Source of the DNA: an uncultured Bacteroidales bacterium
GTDB taxonomy: Bacteria; Bacteroidota; Bacteroidia; Bacteroidales; Paludibacteraceae
Reading direction: 5' to 3'
NCBI GenBank assembly: GCA_900319645.1
Contig: ONPG01000003.1
Coordinates: 124,001 to 188,000 of the forward strand
DNA length: 64,000 bases
Below, in pieces: positions 35,401-46,400 of this stretch; within the stretch, counting starts at the first letter, position 1, and each line of letters opens with the position of its first letter. The notes beneath the pieces were generated by a model, which saw nothing but the letters and a program-made list of their open reading frames with translations, was not told where the DNA came from and ran no database searches. The position numbers and the translations under genes were made by a program.

Positions 35401-37507
35401 CGTTGGTGTAGGTGATCGTCACATCCGTTGCTTTGTCCAGCGTGAAGGTGATGTTGTTGTCGTCCGCACCGCGGAGATTGGCATTCTTGACTGTCAGGTC
35501 GGAGTAGCCCTTGGTGTTGTCCCAGGTGCCATCCAGTGAGATACGGAACTTGTAGGTTCCTGCTGCCAGATTCTCGAAGGTATAGCTGTCGGTAGAAACT
35601 TTCTTGGCGTTGTCAAGATTCCAGTTACCCAGAATATCCTTGTCGCCCACTACGTAGTACTTCACGTTGTTGTCCAGTTGGACAGCCTCAGCCGTTGCGT
35701 ACCAGAAGCCGTTGCAGTAATAGGGTTCTGCTTTGACCCAACCGAGTTCTGCGGTCTGGTTACCCTCGCCGTAACCTCCGTTGTTGAAGATAACCGTGGT
35801 GTATTTGGCAGGGAACGTGAATTTGTGTACGCTCTTGCCCAGGATGCTATCCTCTTCGGCTGTCAGTTTGTCGCCCGGCCAAGCCTTGAGGTTATGGGTC
35901 TCGTCCAGATAAGCATAGCCATAGACGTTCTCCCAGTCGTTGCGGTTGACGAAATAGAGGGTCTGATAAACCACTTCTGCCTCATCAGCCGTGATCGTGA
36001 TCGGGAACGCCGGCATCGTCAGCTGGCCATCGGTGATAGTCACTACGGTCTTCTCGTCGTCGGTCTTGAAGGCACGGAGGTTGGTGATCTCGTACGCGTT
36101 CACGTCGTTAGCAGCAGCCGTGATGGTGAGTACGGTACCCTCGGTAACTGTCTCGCCGATAGCGGCTTCGCCGTTCTTGACGGTGATGGTGCCGTGTGCC
36201 GGAGCGGTCACGGTTACTTCCGAAGTAATGAGTTCGGGGAAAGTGATTCCGATAGAGTCATTGGCAAACGTCCAAGTGAAAGTATAGGTACCCGCCTTGT
36301 CTGCGGTCACCTGAAGGTTCTCGTCAGCCTTATCGGTTACGCCTTTTACGCCCGGCCATGCACGGTGCAAGCCATAAGACTCACCACCATTGGCTTTGGT
36401 CAGCCAAGCACCATCATTGATAACTTTGAACTCATAGACACCAGCCTCAAGTTCCATAGCGGCGGTAGCCGTTTTCTCGTCCTGTGCTGCATCCAAAGTG
36501 GTCTGTTCGCCCCACTTATTCCACGAACCGGCAAGTTTGATAACCGGCAGCGAAGGAACATACGTCGGATATTCAATTGAGAGCGTATTCGTCTCGTAGG
36601 TCCAAGTGAACGTATAATCGCCCTTGGTATCCACATCCAAAGTAAGGTTTCCGGAACCTGCTACTACGGCTGCCTCGTGGTTTTCACGGGTGAAAGCCAC
36701 ACCATTGGAAGTCCACGTGCCACCGATTTTCACGCCAAACTCATAGCTTCCTTTTTCCAAATTTACAGTAAGAGAAGAACTTTTCTTATTTTCTGCTTCC
36801 TCGAAGGCTTCAGTATCTGCCCATGAGCCGGAGAAATTGCCATGCATTACAATAGAGGGGAGAACTACTACTTCCTCTTGAAGATCGGCTTGAGCAGAAA
36901 CAGTTTTAGTGTATGGATCAAATGTAATCGTTACATTATATTTTCCACTTTCAGCAATGTTCAAATTGTAGTTGTCACTTGGCCATGCTTGATCCCAAGC
37001 GTGATTGGCTGCCACCTTAAATTCGATTTTACCGGCAGGAAGTGAGACATTTTCTTTCGTCCATGTAAAGACACCTGCGGTCATAGTCATATCGTTTGCG
37101 GCCTGAGGCGTTCCCCAACTTGCACCGAACAAATCAGTCGAACTTCCCACTACGGAAACTGCATAGAAACAATTTACACCATTGTTGCCTTTTGAAGCAT
37201 CAAAAGTAAAATAAAGGGTTGTTGTACCTGCCGGAATAGTAACTACATAGTTGTCACCAGGATAAGCAGTACCCCAACCGTGATCTTTACAAACCTTAAA
37301 CTCAAAAGTAACTTCTTGGGTCAAATTTAAATCAGTTTTCACCAATTTGTAAATAGAGCCGGACACAAGCGTCATGTCATTAGCACTGTTATTTGGTGCC
37401 CATGAAGTACCTAAGATCTCAGTCGATGACCCCGCCACCGTGTAGGTGTCAGCCATCATGCCTACGCTCATTAGCGCAGCAATGAACAAAGTTAGAATCT
37501 TTTTCAT
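32474..37507 (-). CDS. Large secreted starch-binding-like modular protein
   Basis: 1677 residues from the ATG at 37507 (a second ATG lies at 37513). Signal peptide 1-19 (MKKILTLFIAALMSVGMMA). Two N-terminal X25-like domains begin YTVAGSSTEILGTSW and VVGSSTDLFGASW. Two CBM26-like domains at about 514-606 and 1332-1422 share TLYFVN, W-E-N-V-Y-G-[YF]-A, AWPGD and VIFNNGG with a following QTA-[ED]-L, the starch-binding pattern. SusE-like beta domains and divergent InlB-type repeats (GTI[ST]VKNG) fill the rest, with a ~230-residue block (FRGSHAVNWSNPLN, WTGYFWADEW, HWMIQFNKEG) also found at 50340-53483. It ends in the shared tail (KTYNAQGQLIR). It probably binds alpha-glucans at the cell surface. 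No catalytic domain is seen. Confidence 0.85.
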   Translation of the reverse strand: MKKILTLFIAALMSVGMMADTYTVAGSSTEILGTSWAPNNSANDMTLVSGSIYKLVKTDLNLTQEVTFEFKVCKDHGWGTAYPGDNYVVTIPAGTTTLYFTFDASKGNNGVNCFYAVSVVGSSTDLFGASWGTPQAANDMTMTAGVFTWTKENVSLPAGKIEFKVAANHAWDQAWPSDNYNLNIAESGKYNVTITFDPYTKTVSAQADLQEEVVVLPSIVMHGNFSGSWADTEAFEEAENKKSSSLTVNLEKGSYEFGVKIGGTWTSNGVAFTRENHEAAVVAGSGNLTLDVDTKGDYTFTWTYETNTLSIEYPTYVPSLPVIKLAGSWNKWGEQTTLDAAQDEKTATAAMELEAGVYEFKVINDGAWLTKANGGESYGLHRAWPGVKGVTDKADENLQVTADKAGTYTFTWTFANDSIGITFPELITSEVTVTAPAHGTITVKNGEAAIGETVTEGTVLTITAAANDVNAYEITNLRAFKTDDEKTVVTITDGQLTMPAFPITITADEAEVVYQTLYFVNRNDWENVYGYAYLDETHNLKAWPGDKLTAEEDSILGKSVHKFTFPAKYTTVIFNNGGYGEGNQTAELGWVKAEPYYCNGFWYATAEAVQLDNNVKYYVVGDKDILGNWNLDNAKKVSTDSYTFENLAAGTYKFRISLDGTWDNTKGYSDLTVKNANLRGADDNNITFTLDKATDVTITYTNEVFQLEGDFAVPAIAVACSANEGSWENPLAFTVANDKKTASYTFENLAAGDYQFKIVCNGTWLSLPDSEDGLYTFHRGWTGAKDLIINMEPNMKFHADLSGDYTITWVFANDSIYFTYPALPTYAVTIANPANGTISVKNGDDAVASGAELLAGTVLTVAATPASGYEISNLRAYKTGDENTPVTITDGQLSMPAYPITITADAERIVLFTITGNAALVGEEDAWIAEKAIKVYENSYTFENLAAGEYQLKVIVNGEWKGYGLLTDQPEGIITDAKDNICFTLAEAGNVVVTHTAEVFTVEGNFYIVPDPSVIFRGSHAVNWSNPLNIEADKFAEAIAGQRIEVTYKGATDGIEFKANGKHMAGSREAAYISASGTYVQYLTAKAVEEIKANGLEIVGNNFTVTKVQLLNGKEPKAGISVWTGYFWADEWSTLELYKEGYNYVDFSNIAAVRFYTEAAGTDYVLNFLKGFGDGEKFADQSVMTDGEGYKELVLTDELRTKLAEAGHWMIQFNKEGLSAFNVTDIVLVEKPKYYLAGTFNSWTPTEQYLFAKDTEKEGEFVLADVALALNDELKVVKVVDGVQTWYPEGDNYVVDFEYVGEHKSVRFRPEAKTEEGWFEGCIYIEAVPVPNQTLYFVNDPDWENVYGFAFIGDRSFVAWPGDLLAKTGEKVAGKDIYSYTFPSCYAKVIFNNGGDGEGSQTADLAWTASKPYYYDGVWYESVEAIIPGVPAKYYITGDAALVGAGTPWAANAIKVIEDSYTFENLAAGTYQLQINLEGVQDGTWKGYSDLTATADGLYTNEDNNIIFTLAKAGNVTVTYNATTFTLAGNFYEPVLTDGYYLIGQNGWDVSALNANLLFKASATVEGEYELDVTLVEGQNLKVVSVVRDVILTWYPAGDGNNYVVDAAHAGEKTVYFRPAGNETWTEFGGYIYIKQNETTATDQATDGIKAVKTLENGMIIIRLGDKTYNAQGQLIR

Positions 37508-37562
37508 ATACATATTAGATTGATTAATAAGAAATTGCGTGTGTCTCATCGATTTCCAACCG

Positions 37563-37594
37563 ACTGCACAGTCCGCCGGAGCGGGCTGTGCAGT
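37563..37594 (-). terminator. Hairpin after the 37619-39913 gene
   Basis: A 14-bp stem ACTGCACAGTCCGC / GCGGGCTGTGCAGT with one T-G pair and the loop CGGA. It is likely a terminator, though no long T-run follows. Confidence 0.65.
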
Positions 37595-37618
37595 TGTCGA
37601 TTGGAGATACGAAATTTA

Positions 37619-39913
37619 TCAACGTACGCGCGCGCCTATTACATTATAGGTCTTACCATCGCGGATGATCAGCAGTTGACCTTCACGGAGCACCTTGGTG
37701 CTTTGCGATTGACCTTGAACGCGGTCGATTGCGGTACCCTCGTTCGGAGTTACGAAGAAGTATCCGTTGTACCAGCCTTCGCCACCCTGTCCGTCCGGAC
37801 GGAAATAGATGACAGTCGTGCCCACATGAGCGGAATCAACCTTGTAAGCGTTGTCCATACCATCGGGGAACCAGGTCTTGACAGCATCGTTCTCTACCTC
37901 AACCACCTTGATCTCCTGATTCAAAACGAGCGTAGTGGAAAGCATGTACTCGCCTTCTGCGCCAGGATTAGCGGAGAAGAGAGCCGTCTCGGCGAGCGAT
38001 TCAACGGTCCAAGGATCGGAGATGAGGTAGTAGCCGTTTGCCAGAACAGGTTCAGGTTTGGTTTCTTCGCCTACAAATGCAAATGCATAGAAGTTCAAAC
38101 CATTTACAGGATAAGATACATCCACGTTACCAGCCTTAACAGGAACCGTTACGTACGGGAATACTTTGATCTTTGTGGTGTCGTTAATTGCGACTTCGAT
38201 AGCGTCGGCATCCTTAACGCTTGCATTGTAGAGAGTATCATTTCCTTGCGCAAGAACGAGCGTACGCGTTGTGTCAGAGTTATTGCCCGAACGAACAGCC
38301 AAGCGGAGCAAACCGTCTTCAGGAACATTAACAGTGATGAAGTTCTGTTTCGAACCATTCTGGCTCTTGCCACCTGTTTTGAGACGGAAAGCATATTTAG
38401 TATATTCATCAGCCGTACCGAAGTAAGCGTTATTGGCATCGATAGCGATCTTGTTCTCGGAATCCGTGATAGCCACATGCAATCCTTCAAACTCAAACGA
38501 AGCGTCAGCAGGGAGATCAGCAGCAGCGACAGCCTCGTTGAAAACGATCTCTTTCCACTCTACCTCTTCCTGAGCAGGTTCGCACCAGGAATAGATGTCC
38601 CAGTTGTTAACAATGAACAGACCGCACTCGTCAATCTCTTGATCGGCTGTTCTGTTCCAGATGAGCGAATCCACCCAAGCCGGCTCTACCACTTTGTCCG
38701 AGAAACGAACGAAGATAACCGAGTCTGCTTTCTCCATGATCTTGGCAACGAGGGTGTCGCCTTCGCCGTTGAATGCGGACCAAGCACCTTCACCTTCGCC
38801 AGCCCAAGCCCAAACAGCCAATTTAGCGCCATCAGCGGTCCATACGCCCGGCACGAGTTTGAGGTCTTTCACTACGATCGGTTCGATTTGCTCTACCTTG
38901 AAGTTTCCTTCCAGTTTGAAGGTTTCAGTGGTATAAATAACTTTCACGTCACCTGCCTCTTGCAAGGTAAAACCAATATTCTTGTCACTGCCGTCAGAAA
39001 CCAAACCATCTGCTATCACAGTAAGGTCTTCGTAGCCTTTAGGAGTTGCCCATGTGCCGTCAATGGTTATTTTCAGAACATAATACTGTCCGACTTTCAG
39101 ACCTGCGAGCGTAAAGGTATCTGTTTCCGATTTGATGGCATCCGGATTCCAAGCTTTTGCTTTATCAAGACCTGCATCTACCATCAATGCACTATCACCG
39201 GTAATATAGAATTTAGCCGGAATAACCACAACGTCCGGGTAAGTAATCGTCAGCGTGTTGGTCTCAAAGGTCCAAGTGAAAGTATAGTCACCGTCAGCAT
39301 CTGCTTTCAGCTTCAGGTTGCCACTTCCTGCTGTAATAACTGCCGAGTTAGCTTCACGGGTAAAGGAGGCACCGTTGGCGGTCCAGTTTCCACTTCCACC
39401 GATACGCATTCCAAACTCGTAACTGCCTTCTTTGAGCGACAGGGTCAGAGAAGCACTTTTCTGGTCTCCTGCTGTTGTATAATTCTCGGTATCTTTCCAT
39501 GTGCCGGTAAAATTACCATGCATAGCAATAGAGGGGATTACAACCGCCGAACCTTTAAGAGTTGCTTCTACGCTAAGCGTTTTTGCATTCACATTGAGGG
39601 TAAACACAAAATCATAAACACCATCTTTATCCAGCGTGTAACTGTTGTTGGCGTTAGGACCGGATGGAACAGAATTATTATCATCCCACTGATGATTAGG
39701 AATGGCTTTGTACTCGAAAGTGCCTTTACCACAAGTAATGTCTGACTTGGTTAGGGTGTAAATACTGTCCGTTCCGATCATGTCGTTTGCGGTGTTGTCT
39801 TTGTCCCAAGCACTACCAAAAATAGCCTCAGAAGATCCAACTACCGTGTAGGTTGTTGCCATCGCACCTGCGCACATCAGTGCGGCAACTAATAAAGAGA
39901 AAATCTTTCTCAT
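37619..39913 (-). CDS. Secreted modular protein, X25/SusE-like, shared tail
   Basis: 764 residues from the ATG at 39913 (MRKIFSLLVAALMCAGAMA signal peptide; an ATG two codons earlier is possible). The N-terminus repeats modules of the 32474-37507 protein: YTVVGSSEAIFGSAW, then AMHGNFTGTWKDTENY and FTREANSA. A ~150-residue domain (WKEIVFNEAV ... LNFYAFAFVG) is shared with the genes at 40437 and 53905. The last domain carries TWFPDGMDNAYKVD and IYFRPDGQGGEGWYNGYF, a SusE-like module. Tail: QLLIIRDGKTYNVIGARVR. Likely a surface glycan-binding protein. Confidence 0.83.
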   Translation of the reverse strand: MRKIFSLLVAALMCAGAMATTYTVVGSSEAIFGSAWDKDNTANDMIGTDSIYTLTKSDITCGKGTFEYKAIPNHQWDDNNSVPSGPNANNSYTLDKDGVYDFVFTLNVNAKTLSVEATLKGSAVVIPSIAMHGNFTGTWKDTENYTTAGDQKSASLTLSLKEGSYEFGMRIGGSGNWTANGASFTREANSAVITAGSGNLKLKADADGDYTFTWTFETNTLTITYPDVVVIPAKFYITGDSALMVDAGLDKAKAWNPDAIKSETDTFTLAGLKVGQYYVLKITIDGTWATPKGYEDLTVIADGLVSDGSDKNIGFTLQEAGDVKVIYTTETFKLEGNFKVEQIEPIVVKDLKLVPGVWTADGAKLAVWAWAGEGEGAWSAFNGEGDTLVAKIMEKADSVIFVRFSDKVVEPAWVDSLIWNRTADQEIDECGLFIVNNWDIYSWCEPAQEEVEWKEIVFNEAVAAADLPADASFEFEGLHVAITDSENKIAIDANNAYFGTADEYTKYAFRLKTGGKSQNGSKQNFITVNVPEDGLLRLAVRSGNNSDTTRTLVLAQGNDTLYNASVKDADAIEVAINDTTKIKVFPYVTVPVKAGNVDVSYPVNGLNFYAFAFVGEETKPEPVLANGYYLISDPWTVESLAETALFSANPGAEGEYMLSTTLVLNQEIKVVEVENDAVKTWFPDGMDNAYKVDSAHVGTTVIYFRPDGQGGEGWYNGYFFVTPNEGTAIDRVQGQSQSTKVLREGQLLIIRDGKTYNVIGARVR

Positions 39914-40030
39914 AATCATTAGATTTAAAAGTTAATAAATGTTGTTTGTTTTATTGATTGTCATCGTCTTGTTTTTCCAAACAAATCCGAGTGTGTTCCT
40001 GTATTCAGCATAATAAGAACATGTGTGGTT

Positions 40031-40267
40031 TTAATCCGATACATTGACTCCCATCTTTTTGAAGAAATCCTCTACCGAAGCATATTCATTCACTCGCCCT
40101 TCATCCAAGTCACGAAGAGAGAGCTCATAGGCAGAATAGCGTTTGCGGCGAGGAAGTGACACACGTCCCACACCTTTCAGCATGCTGATGGCACGACGGA
40201 TTTCACGGAGTTTAGAAGTATCCTCCACACTCACGATAAGCTGTGTTTCTTGGGATTGTCCGCTCAT
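40031..40267 (-). CDS. Small antitoxin-like protein
   Basis: 78 residues. The N-terminal half (VEDTSKLREIRRAISMLKGVG) and the ending DEGRVNEYASVEDFFKKMG resemble small Bacteroidota antitoxins in which a short beta-helix-helix part precedes an acidic toxin-binding tail. No toxin gene is adjacent. It has its own strong promoter and lies among the secreted-protein genes. Assignment is tentative. Confidence 0.6.
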   Translation of the reverse strand: MSGQSQETQLIVSVEDTSKLREIRRAISMLKGVGRVSLPRRKRYSAYELSLRDLDEGRVNEYASVEDFFKKMGVNVSD

Positions 40268-40297
40268 GGTTTCACTTGTTTATCAGAAATTCGGGCA

Positions 40298-40329
40298 CAA
40301 AGGTAGTACTTTTTTTCGAAATACGCAAG
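40298..40329 (-). promoter_or_regulatory. Promoter of the 78-residue gene
   Basis: CTTG (40326-40329), 20-base spacer, TACCTTTG (40298-40305). Confidence 0.8.
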
Positions 40330-40376
40330 CAAAATTTGATTTTTTATCCATTTTTTTATAGAATAATAGAAATTTT

Positions 40377-40413
40377 AACACAAACACGCTCCGGGCGGGA
40401 GCGTGTTTGTGTT
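40377..40413 (-). terminator. Terminator of the 2784-residue gene
   Basis: A perfect 16-bp stem (AACACAAACACGCTCC / GGAGCGTGTTTGTGTT) with a 5-base loop, 24 bp after the stop codon. Confidence 0.85.
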
Positions 40414-40436
40414 AATAAGCGTTGTTAGGTGTCAGC

Positions 40437-43400
40437 TTATCGGAGGAGCTGGCCTTGACCGTTGTAGGTCTTGTCGCCACGGCGGATAATGAGTACGCCG
40501 TTCTCCATCGTCTTGACAGCCTTGGTGTCCGCCTCGGTGTTATCGAGAGCCGTACCACTGCCCTTAGCCTTGAACGTAGCGGAAACCACGATAGCATAAT
40601 CAGGAACGGTGAGCGTTGTGCCATTGAGAACAACTTCCGTTACATCTGCGTCGAGGAGATCCTTCACGGTGATAGCATCGAGTTCGTAGTTCTCCGACGG
40701 AGTCGTTACAACAGTCAGCACGGTTCCGGCGATAAACTGATCACCGCTGGTGATAGTCTCGTCGTTGTACTTGACAGCCAATGTACCATTCGTAGCCTCA
40801 GCCATCGAAACGGCGTAGGCAGGTTTAGCAGCCTGGAAGCCGAATGCGTAGAAGTTCAAACCGCCTGTCGTCTCAGAGGTCGTTTCTACATAAGCCGTAC
40901 CAGCCTTGACTTGTACATAGATGTAGCGATAATAGCCGTCAACTTTGCTTTCGCTCTCAATTACCGTATAATTGAGGATGGTATCATTATCCTGAATTAC
41001 TACCAATGCTCTATCAGTTGCAGCGCTACTTGCGGTGCGTACTGCAAAGCGCAAAGTTCCGTCAACCGGGATATTCAAAGCAAGCACTACATTATTGATG
41101 CTGGTAATACCATTCGTCTTGAAGCGATACGAGTAACTTGTGTGCTCCTCCTCCGTTCCGAATGTAGCCACATTATAATCTATGCTCAGTTTTCCGGTCG
41201 GAGTGGTTGCCTTCAAAGCGAAGTTGCTATATGGTGCGTGGAATACAGAATCAGTCCATGTTCCGGCATTAGCCACCTCCGTGAATACAATCTCTGCCCA
41301 AGAATCGGTCGGCTCAACCACCTCAACAAAGGTAGCCGAAACGGTGATAGCAAAGTCAGGAACAGTCAGCGTTGTGCCGTTGAGTACCAGAGCTGTTACA
41401 TCTTCCGTTGTCTCGGTATTAACCACCTTGACAGCCTCGAGCATATAACCTTGATCGGCGGCGGTAACCACATTCAGGTTCGTGCCTTCCTCCAGTTTCT
41501 CACCACTGGTGATACCGTTGATAGCCAATGTACCATTCGCAGGTTCTTCGATTGTCACAGCATAGGTCGGTGTCGGTTCACCACCATTACGAATGATCGT
41601 GAAGTTAGCCACAAAAATGCTTGTATTGCCTACGTTACGATAGATACGGATATACTTGGCACCTTCTGCTGCTTCAGGAACAGGAATAATCGTATCGTTC
41701 GGTTCTCCGCTTTCAGTGAGCAACTGCGTTACATTGAAGGTCTTCTGTACATCGGTGGAAGCCGAGGCGGCATCTGCACTGAAGTCCATACCAAACTCAG
41801 CCGTCTTGCCAGAAGATGTAATAAAGGAAGCAACGGCAATCTTATCACCAGCCTTGAGCGCTTTGTTGAGCGTAATGCCGACGAAATTAGCGTTGTTGAA
41901 GCCCTTTCCTAATTTGATGTTATAGTTGCCACGTTGAGCGATTCCAACTACGATACCGGCATCTCCGCCTTCCGCTTTAGCCGTTCCGCCGAACTCGACT
42001 GCCTCTCCCAGGCCCTTACCATAGTAGGAATAGATGGTGTCTTGACCTGTACTTTGCGCTACGGTGAGGGTGTAGGATACAGTCTGAGCCTTGAAGTCTG
42101 CGGTCATGGCAGAGGTAGCAGAGATAGTAGTCTCGCCCTCAGCAAGAAGCGTGATCTGACCTTCGGCATCAATAGTAGCCACCTCGGTGTTGGAGCTCGT
42201 GTAGGAAACTGCCAGCGAGAGGGCGTTGGTGAGTGCCGGATAGATATTCAGTTCGTCGCCGATGTAAGCGGTATAAGCCGTTGTGCTCCAAGAGAACTCT
42301 TCGGCTGCAGGAACAGCTTTCTCTGCGAAGACAGCCGAAACGGTAAAGTCGGATGTGCCTACCGTGAGTGTGTTGCCCTCAAGCGTTGCGCCGGTCACAG
42401 TGATTACGCCTGCTTTGTAGTCAGCGCTTGCCGGAGTAGCCGTAACAGTCAGTTGGTCACCCTTGTAGAATTTTTCTCCGCTGGAAACAGGAAGTTCATT
42501 TACTACTGCCAGCGAACCGTTCTCCGTTGCCTCAATAGTGATGGTGTGCTTGTTCACCGTAACGTCCACCTCTTGGCTTACGTTCTTCTCTTTCCACGAA
42601 GCGGTGGCTGTTACCTTGGCGGTGTTGCTTCCGATAGTAGCCGGTTCAGCACTCCATTCTGCCAGATCCGTTACAGCCAGATTCTGATCCTCTGCGTCCT
42701 CAAGCGTATAGACTGCAGTAGCCACCAGACCTGTGAACTCGAAGGCATCACCCTTCTCGTAAGCTGTCTTAGCCGCTTCGCCGCTAATCTCAAGATGGTC
42801 GAAGCCATAGACTTCAATCGTGTAGGATTGGCTGATAGCCTTGTAGTCTGCGTTGCCGGCAAACTCTACGAAGATAGAAGCAGAGCCGGGACCTACTACG
42901 GCTATTTCGCCTGTTTCCGCATTGACAGTCACTGCTTCCGTATTGCTGGAGCGGTAGCTAAGACTCAGCTCATGCGGGTTGCTGACTGCACGCTGTGCAG
43001 GAGCATCGCTGTAGCCGAAGAGTACAACCTCCGGAGCAGAAGAACTCCAAGCGATTTCCGCAGCTGCTTTCTCTGCGAAGACAGCCGATACGGTGATGTC
43101 GGACGTGCCTACCGTGAACGTGTTACCATCAAGCGTTGCGCCGGTTACGGTCACTACGCCTGCCTTGTAATCCGCGCTTGTCGGAGTTGCCTCTACTGTC
43201 AGTACATCACCCTTGAAGAACGTAGCGCCAGAGGATATAGGAAGTTCATCTGTCACCGTCAGCGTACCGTTAACCGGAGTAGCGAAGGTGACGGTGTGCT
43301 TGTTCACTGTAACGGCTACATCTGTAGAAGCAGACTTCTCTTTCCACGAAGCGGTAGCTGTTACTTTTGCGGTGGTCTTGTCAATAGCAGCAGGATCAGC

Positions 43401-46400
43401 ACTCCACTCAGCCAGATCTGTTACAACCAGTTGTTGCGGAGTTTGCTCGCCGAGCGTATAGACAGCGGTTGCCACCAGACCTGCGTGCTCAAAGGCATCG
43501 CCCTTCTCATAAGCCGTCTTGGCTGCTTCGCCGCTCAGCGCGATATGGTCATAACCAAAAATGTGTACAGCGTAAGATCTGCTGGCTGCCGCGTATTCCT
43601 CATTGCCGGCAAACTCCACGAACATGGATGCAAAGCCCTTGGCCTTCGGTGTAATCACACCTGTCGTGGCATTCACTTCCATGACATTGCCATCACCCGA
43701 TCTGTAGCTAATGAGTTCGGCAGGCAGGTTTTTAACGTTGATGATGCTACGTACCGCCGGAGTCTGGCTGTAGCCGAGAAGAATAGTCTCTGTTGTATAG
43801 TCAGCCCAAGCGAACTCATCAACGCTCAGCTCACGGAGTTTCTTGGTGACAGCGATTTCTTTGACAGCGGAAGTGACACCCTGCCATGTAGCAGTTACCT
43901 CGATGTTGGTGTTGGCGGTAATAGCCGGAGCCTCAGCAGGAGCCCATGTGATTTCCTCTGCCGGAATCTCATACTCAGTTTCGTCAGCATAAGTAGCTTT
44001 AGCGCCCAAGCCTGCAAAACTGAAGGTCTCGTTGTAGAAGTACTCGGTCTTGGTTGCCTCGCCGGTAACGACTACGGTAGCCGGAGCATAGACGATGAGG
44101 GTGTAAGTTGCTTCGCCTGCCAGATAGTCAGCAGTTGTTTCAGAAGAAACAGTAATGGTAGTTGTTCCTGCCTTCATCGGGTTAATCACACCTGCGTTAG
44201 AAACAGTAGCTACCGTCTCGTCTGAACTGCTGTAGGTTACCGTCAGCTTATTGGGGTTCTCAAGACTCGGCAGAACAGCCTCCTTACCACCGATATAAGC
44301 CTTGCCTGTTTCAACACTCCATGCCAATTCCGCAGGATCTTTCACGCGAACGATATCCGCTGCGCTACGCGGCAATAACTCTTTAGTTGCATTAAATTGC
44401 AGATAAATACCTGTTACATTGTATTTCTTGCTATTAACAAATGACATCTCGCTATACAATGCATTGTATGGTTTGATCTCATTGCTGCTTGCATCTACAA
44501 GATTTGTACCATCGTAAGTAACATTGCTTACAATAATCGGAGCACCGGTGTTAACTCCACTGAGTCCTGTAATAGCCGTCTCAATAGGAGTGATCACACC
44601 ATCTTTGGTTACAGTGAGTCCTTCAGAATCTTTTGTCACATTGATTAATTCCGACGATCCTTGATACAGTTTAATCTGACAAGCAACTTTACCATTCAGT
44701 TTATCTCCTACTTCAAAGCCGTGATTGTTTTGATAAAGGATAAGTCCCTTAGTGCCATCTGTAACATATACATTCGCATTCTTCACAGCAGATACGACCC
44801 AGTTGTTAAATTCTACTTCAACATCCGTAGCTGTACCTCCAACTTCTGTAGCTTTTGCAAAGATATCATCCATCGTGGCACATGGTAAGTTGAGAGTGTA
44901 AGTAGCACTTACAACATCCGACTTATTGTCACCATCAATAGCAATAGCCTTGATAGTGTGCGTACCGCGTGTATCCAGCGCGATAGCAGCGGTGTACGGT
45001 GTACTTTCCGTTGTCGGCTCTGAACCATCGAGCGTGTAATAGATTGTACCCTCAGCCGCAATCAATTCGATGGACTTAGTCTCTGTATAGGTTCCAGCCT
45101 CAACGCTGAATGTCGGATTAGCTAACTTGCGCGGACCGTTGGTCGCATATTTGGTGTAAGAAACCGGAGTTGCGAAGACAACATCAATAGTCTTTATTTG
45201 AACTTGTACATTAGACGAATTCGCGTTTCCGAGAACAAAGGTAGTTGCATTAATCGGATATGCTCCATCTACAGCCACTACAGGATTTCCGGCTACAGCA
45301 ACAGAGACATTTTCATATCCTGTATTAAACGTCATTCTTACAAAGTCAACACTCTTAGGAGCTGTAATTGTAATTGTATTGCTACCTCCAGCAGCATAAT
45401 ACAAACGAATATCACCTGCTTTGTTCAGACCAGGGAAATTAGAGTTAGAGCCTTTCGCACCCACTACACTCCATTCATCGGCATCCAAACCAAGTGTCTC
45501 AGCGTCATTATTGCCTGTCATGTTGGTTGTAGAGCTACCAGAATACTTGATAGTAGTGACATCTTCTTCGCCACCTTCTTCGGTAGCATAAACAGCGTAG
45601 TACTGTGTGTTGGCACCGGGCATAACGGTAGGATTCAGGAGAGCGGGAGCTTCGTCAACTTCGCCTTCAATGGCAGCAGTAGCCCAACCTTTGAACACCT
45701 TACCTGCAATAGCGCCGTTCTCTATCGAAGTAGCGTCAGGGATATTTGCCAACTCAGTGCCTGCTATAGCTGTCTGCTCGCCTTTCTTCGCTCCGTTGAT
45801 ATACCATTCCACAGTATATTTCTGCTGAACAGTAAGGGTGTAATAGAGAACGTCCTCTGCGAGAGCAGTCACGGTGTCGTTACCTGCGAAGTTAACTACG
45901 ATCAGTGTCTCGCCGGCTTTTTTGAGAGTGACGGCGCCATTCTCGTCAATAGAAGCGACCTCGTCGTACAGACTGCTATAAACAACCGGCAATTTACGCG
46001 GGTTGGTAAGTGTCGGGAAGACGTTATCGTTCGCATCAATCGTAACCGTTGCTTCTGCTGCGCTCCAAGCGAGGTTAGACGCTAATTTATTGACAGTCAG
46101 CGAAACAGATACCTCTTTGTCTTCTGCATCGCCGCCGCTGATAGTGATGGTAGCGTTGAACGTACCGCAAGCGGTCGTCTTCGGAGTAACCGTGATCTCG
46201 GTATCTTCCAATGCACCGTTAACAGGAATAGACGTCGGAGAAACGGTGAAGGCATCATTGTCGCAAGCAATCGTTAGATGGCCTTCCGCCAAAGCCACAC
46301 CATTTACGTAGAAGGTCTTGGCTGCCAATTCGCCTTTGTAGTTCGTTGCGTCAAATGCCACCTTCGTAACATCCGTTGCGATAGTCGGCGTGCTCTTAAC

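Noticed and set aside
32492..35539. 1015-residue plus-strand frame opposite the starch-binding-like protein
   Set aside because: Antisense shadow created by codon bias; no signal peptide or domain, while the minus strand has both.
40422..44225. Two long plus-strand frames opposite the 2784-residue protein
   Set aside because: Cys/Arg/Ser-rich translations typical of antisense shadows; repeats are explained by the real gene.
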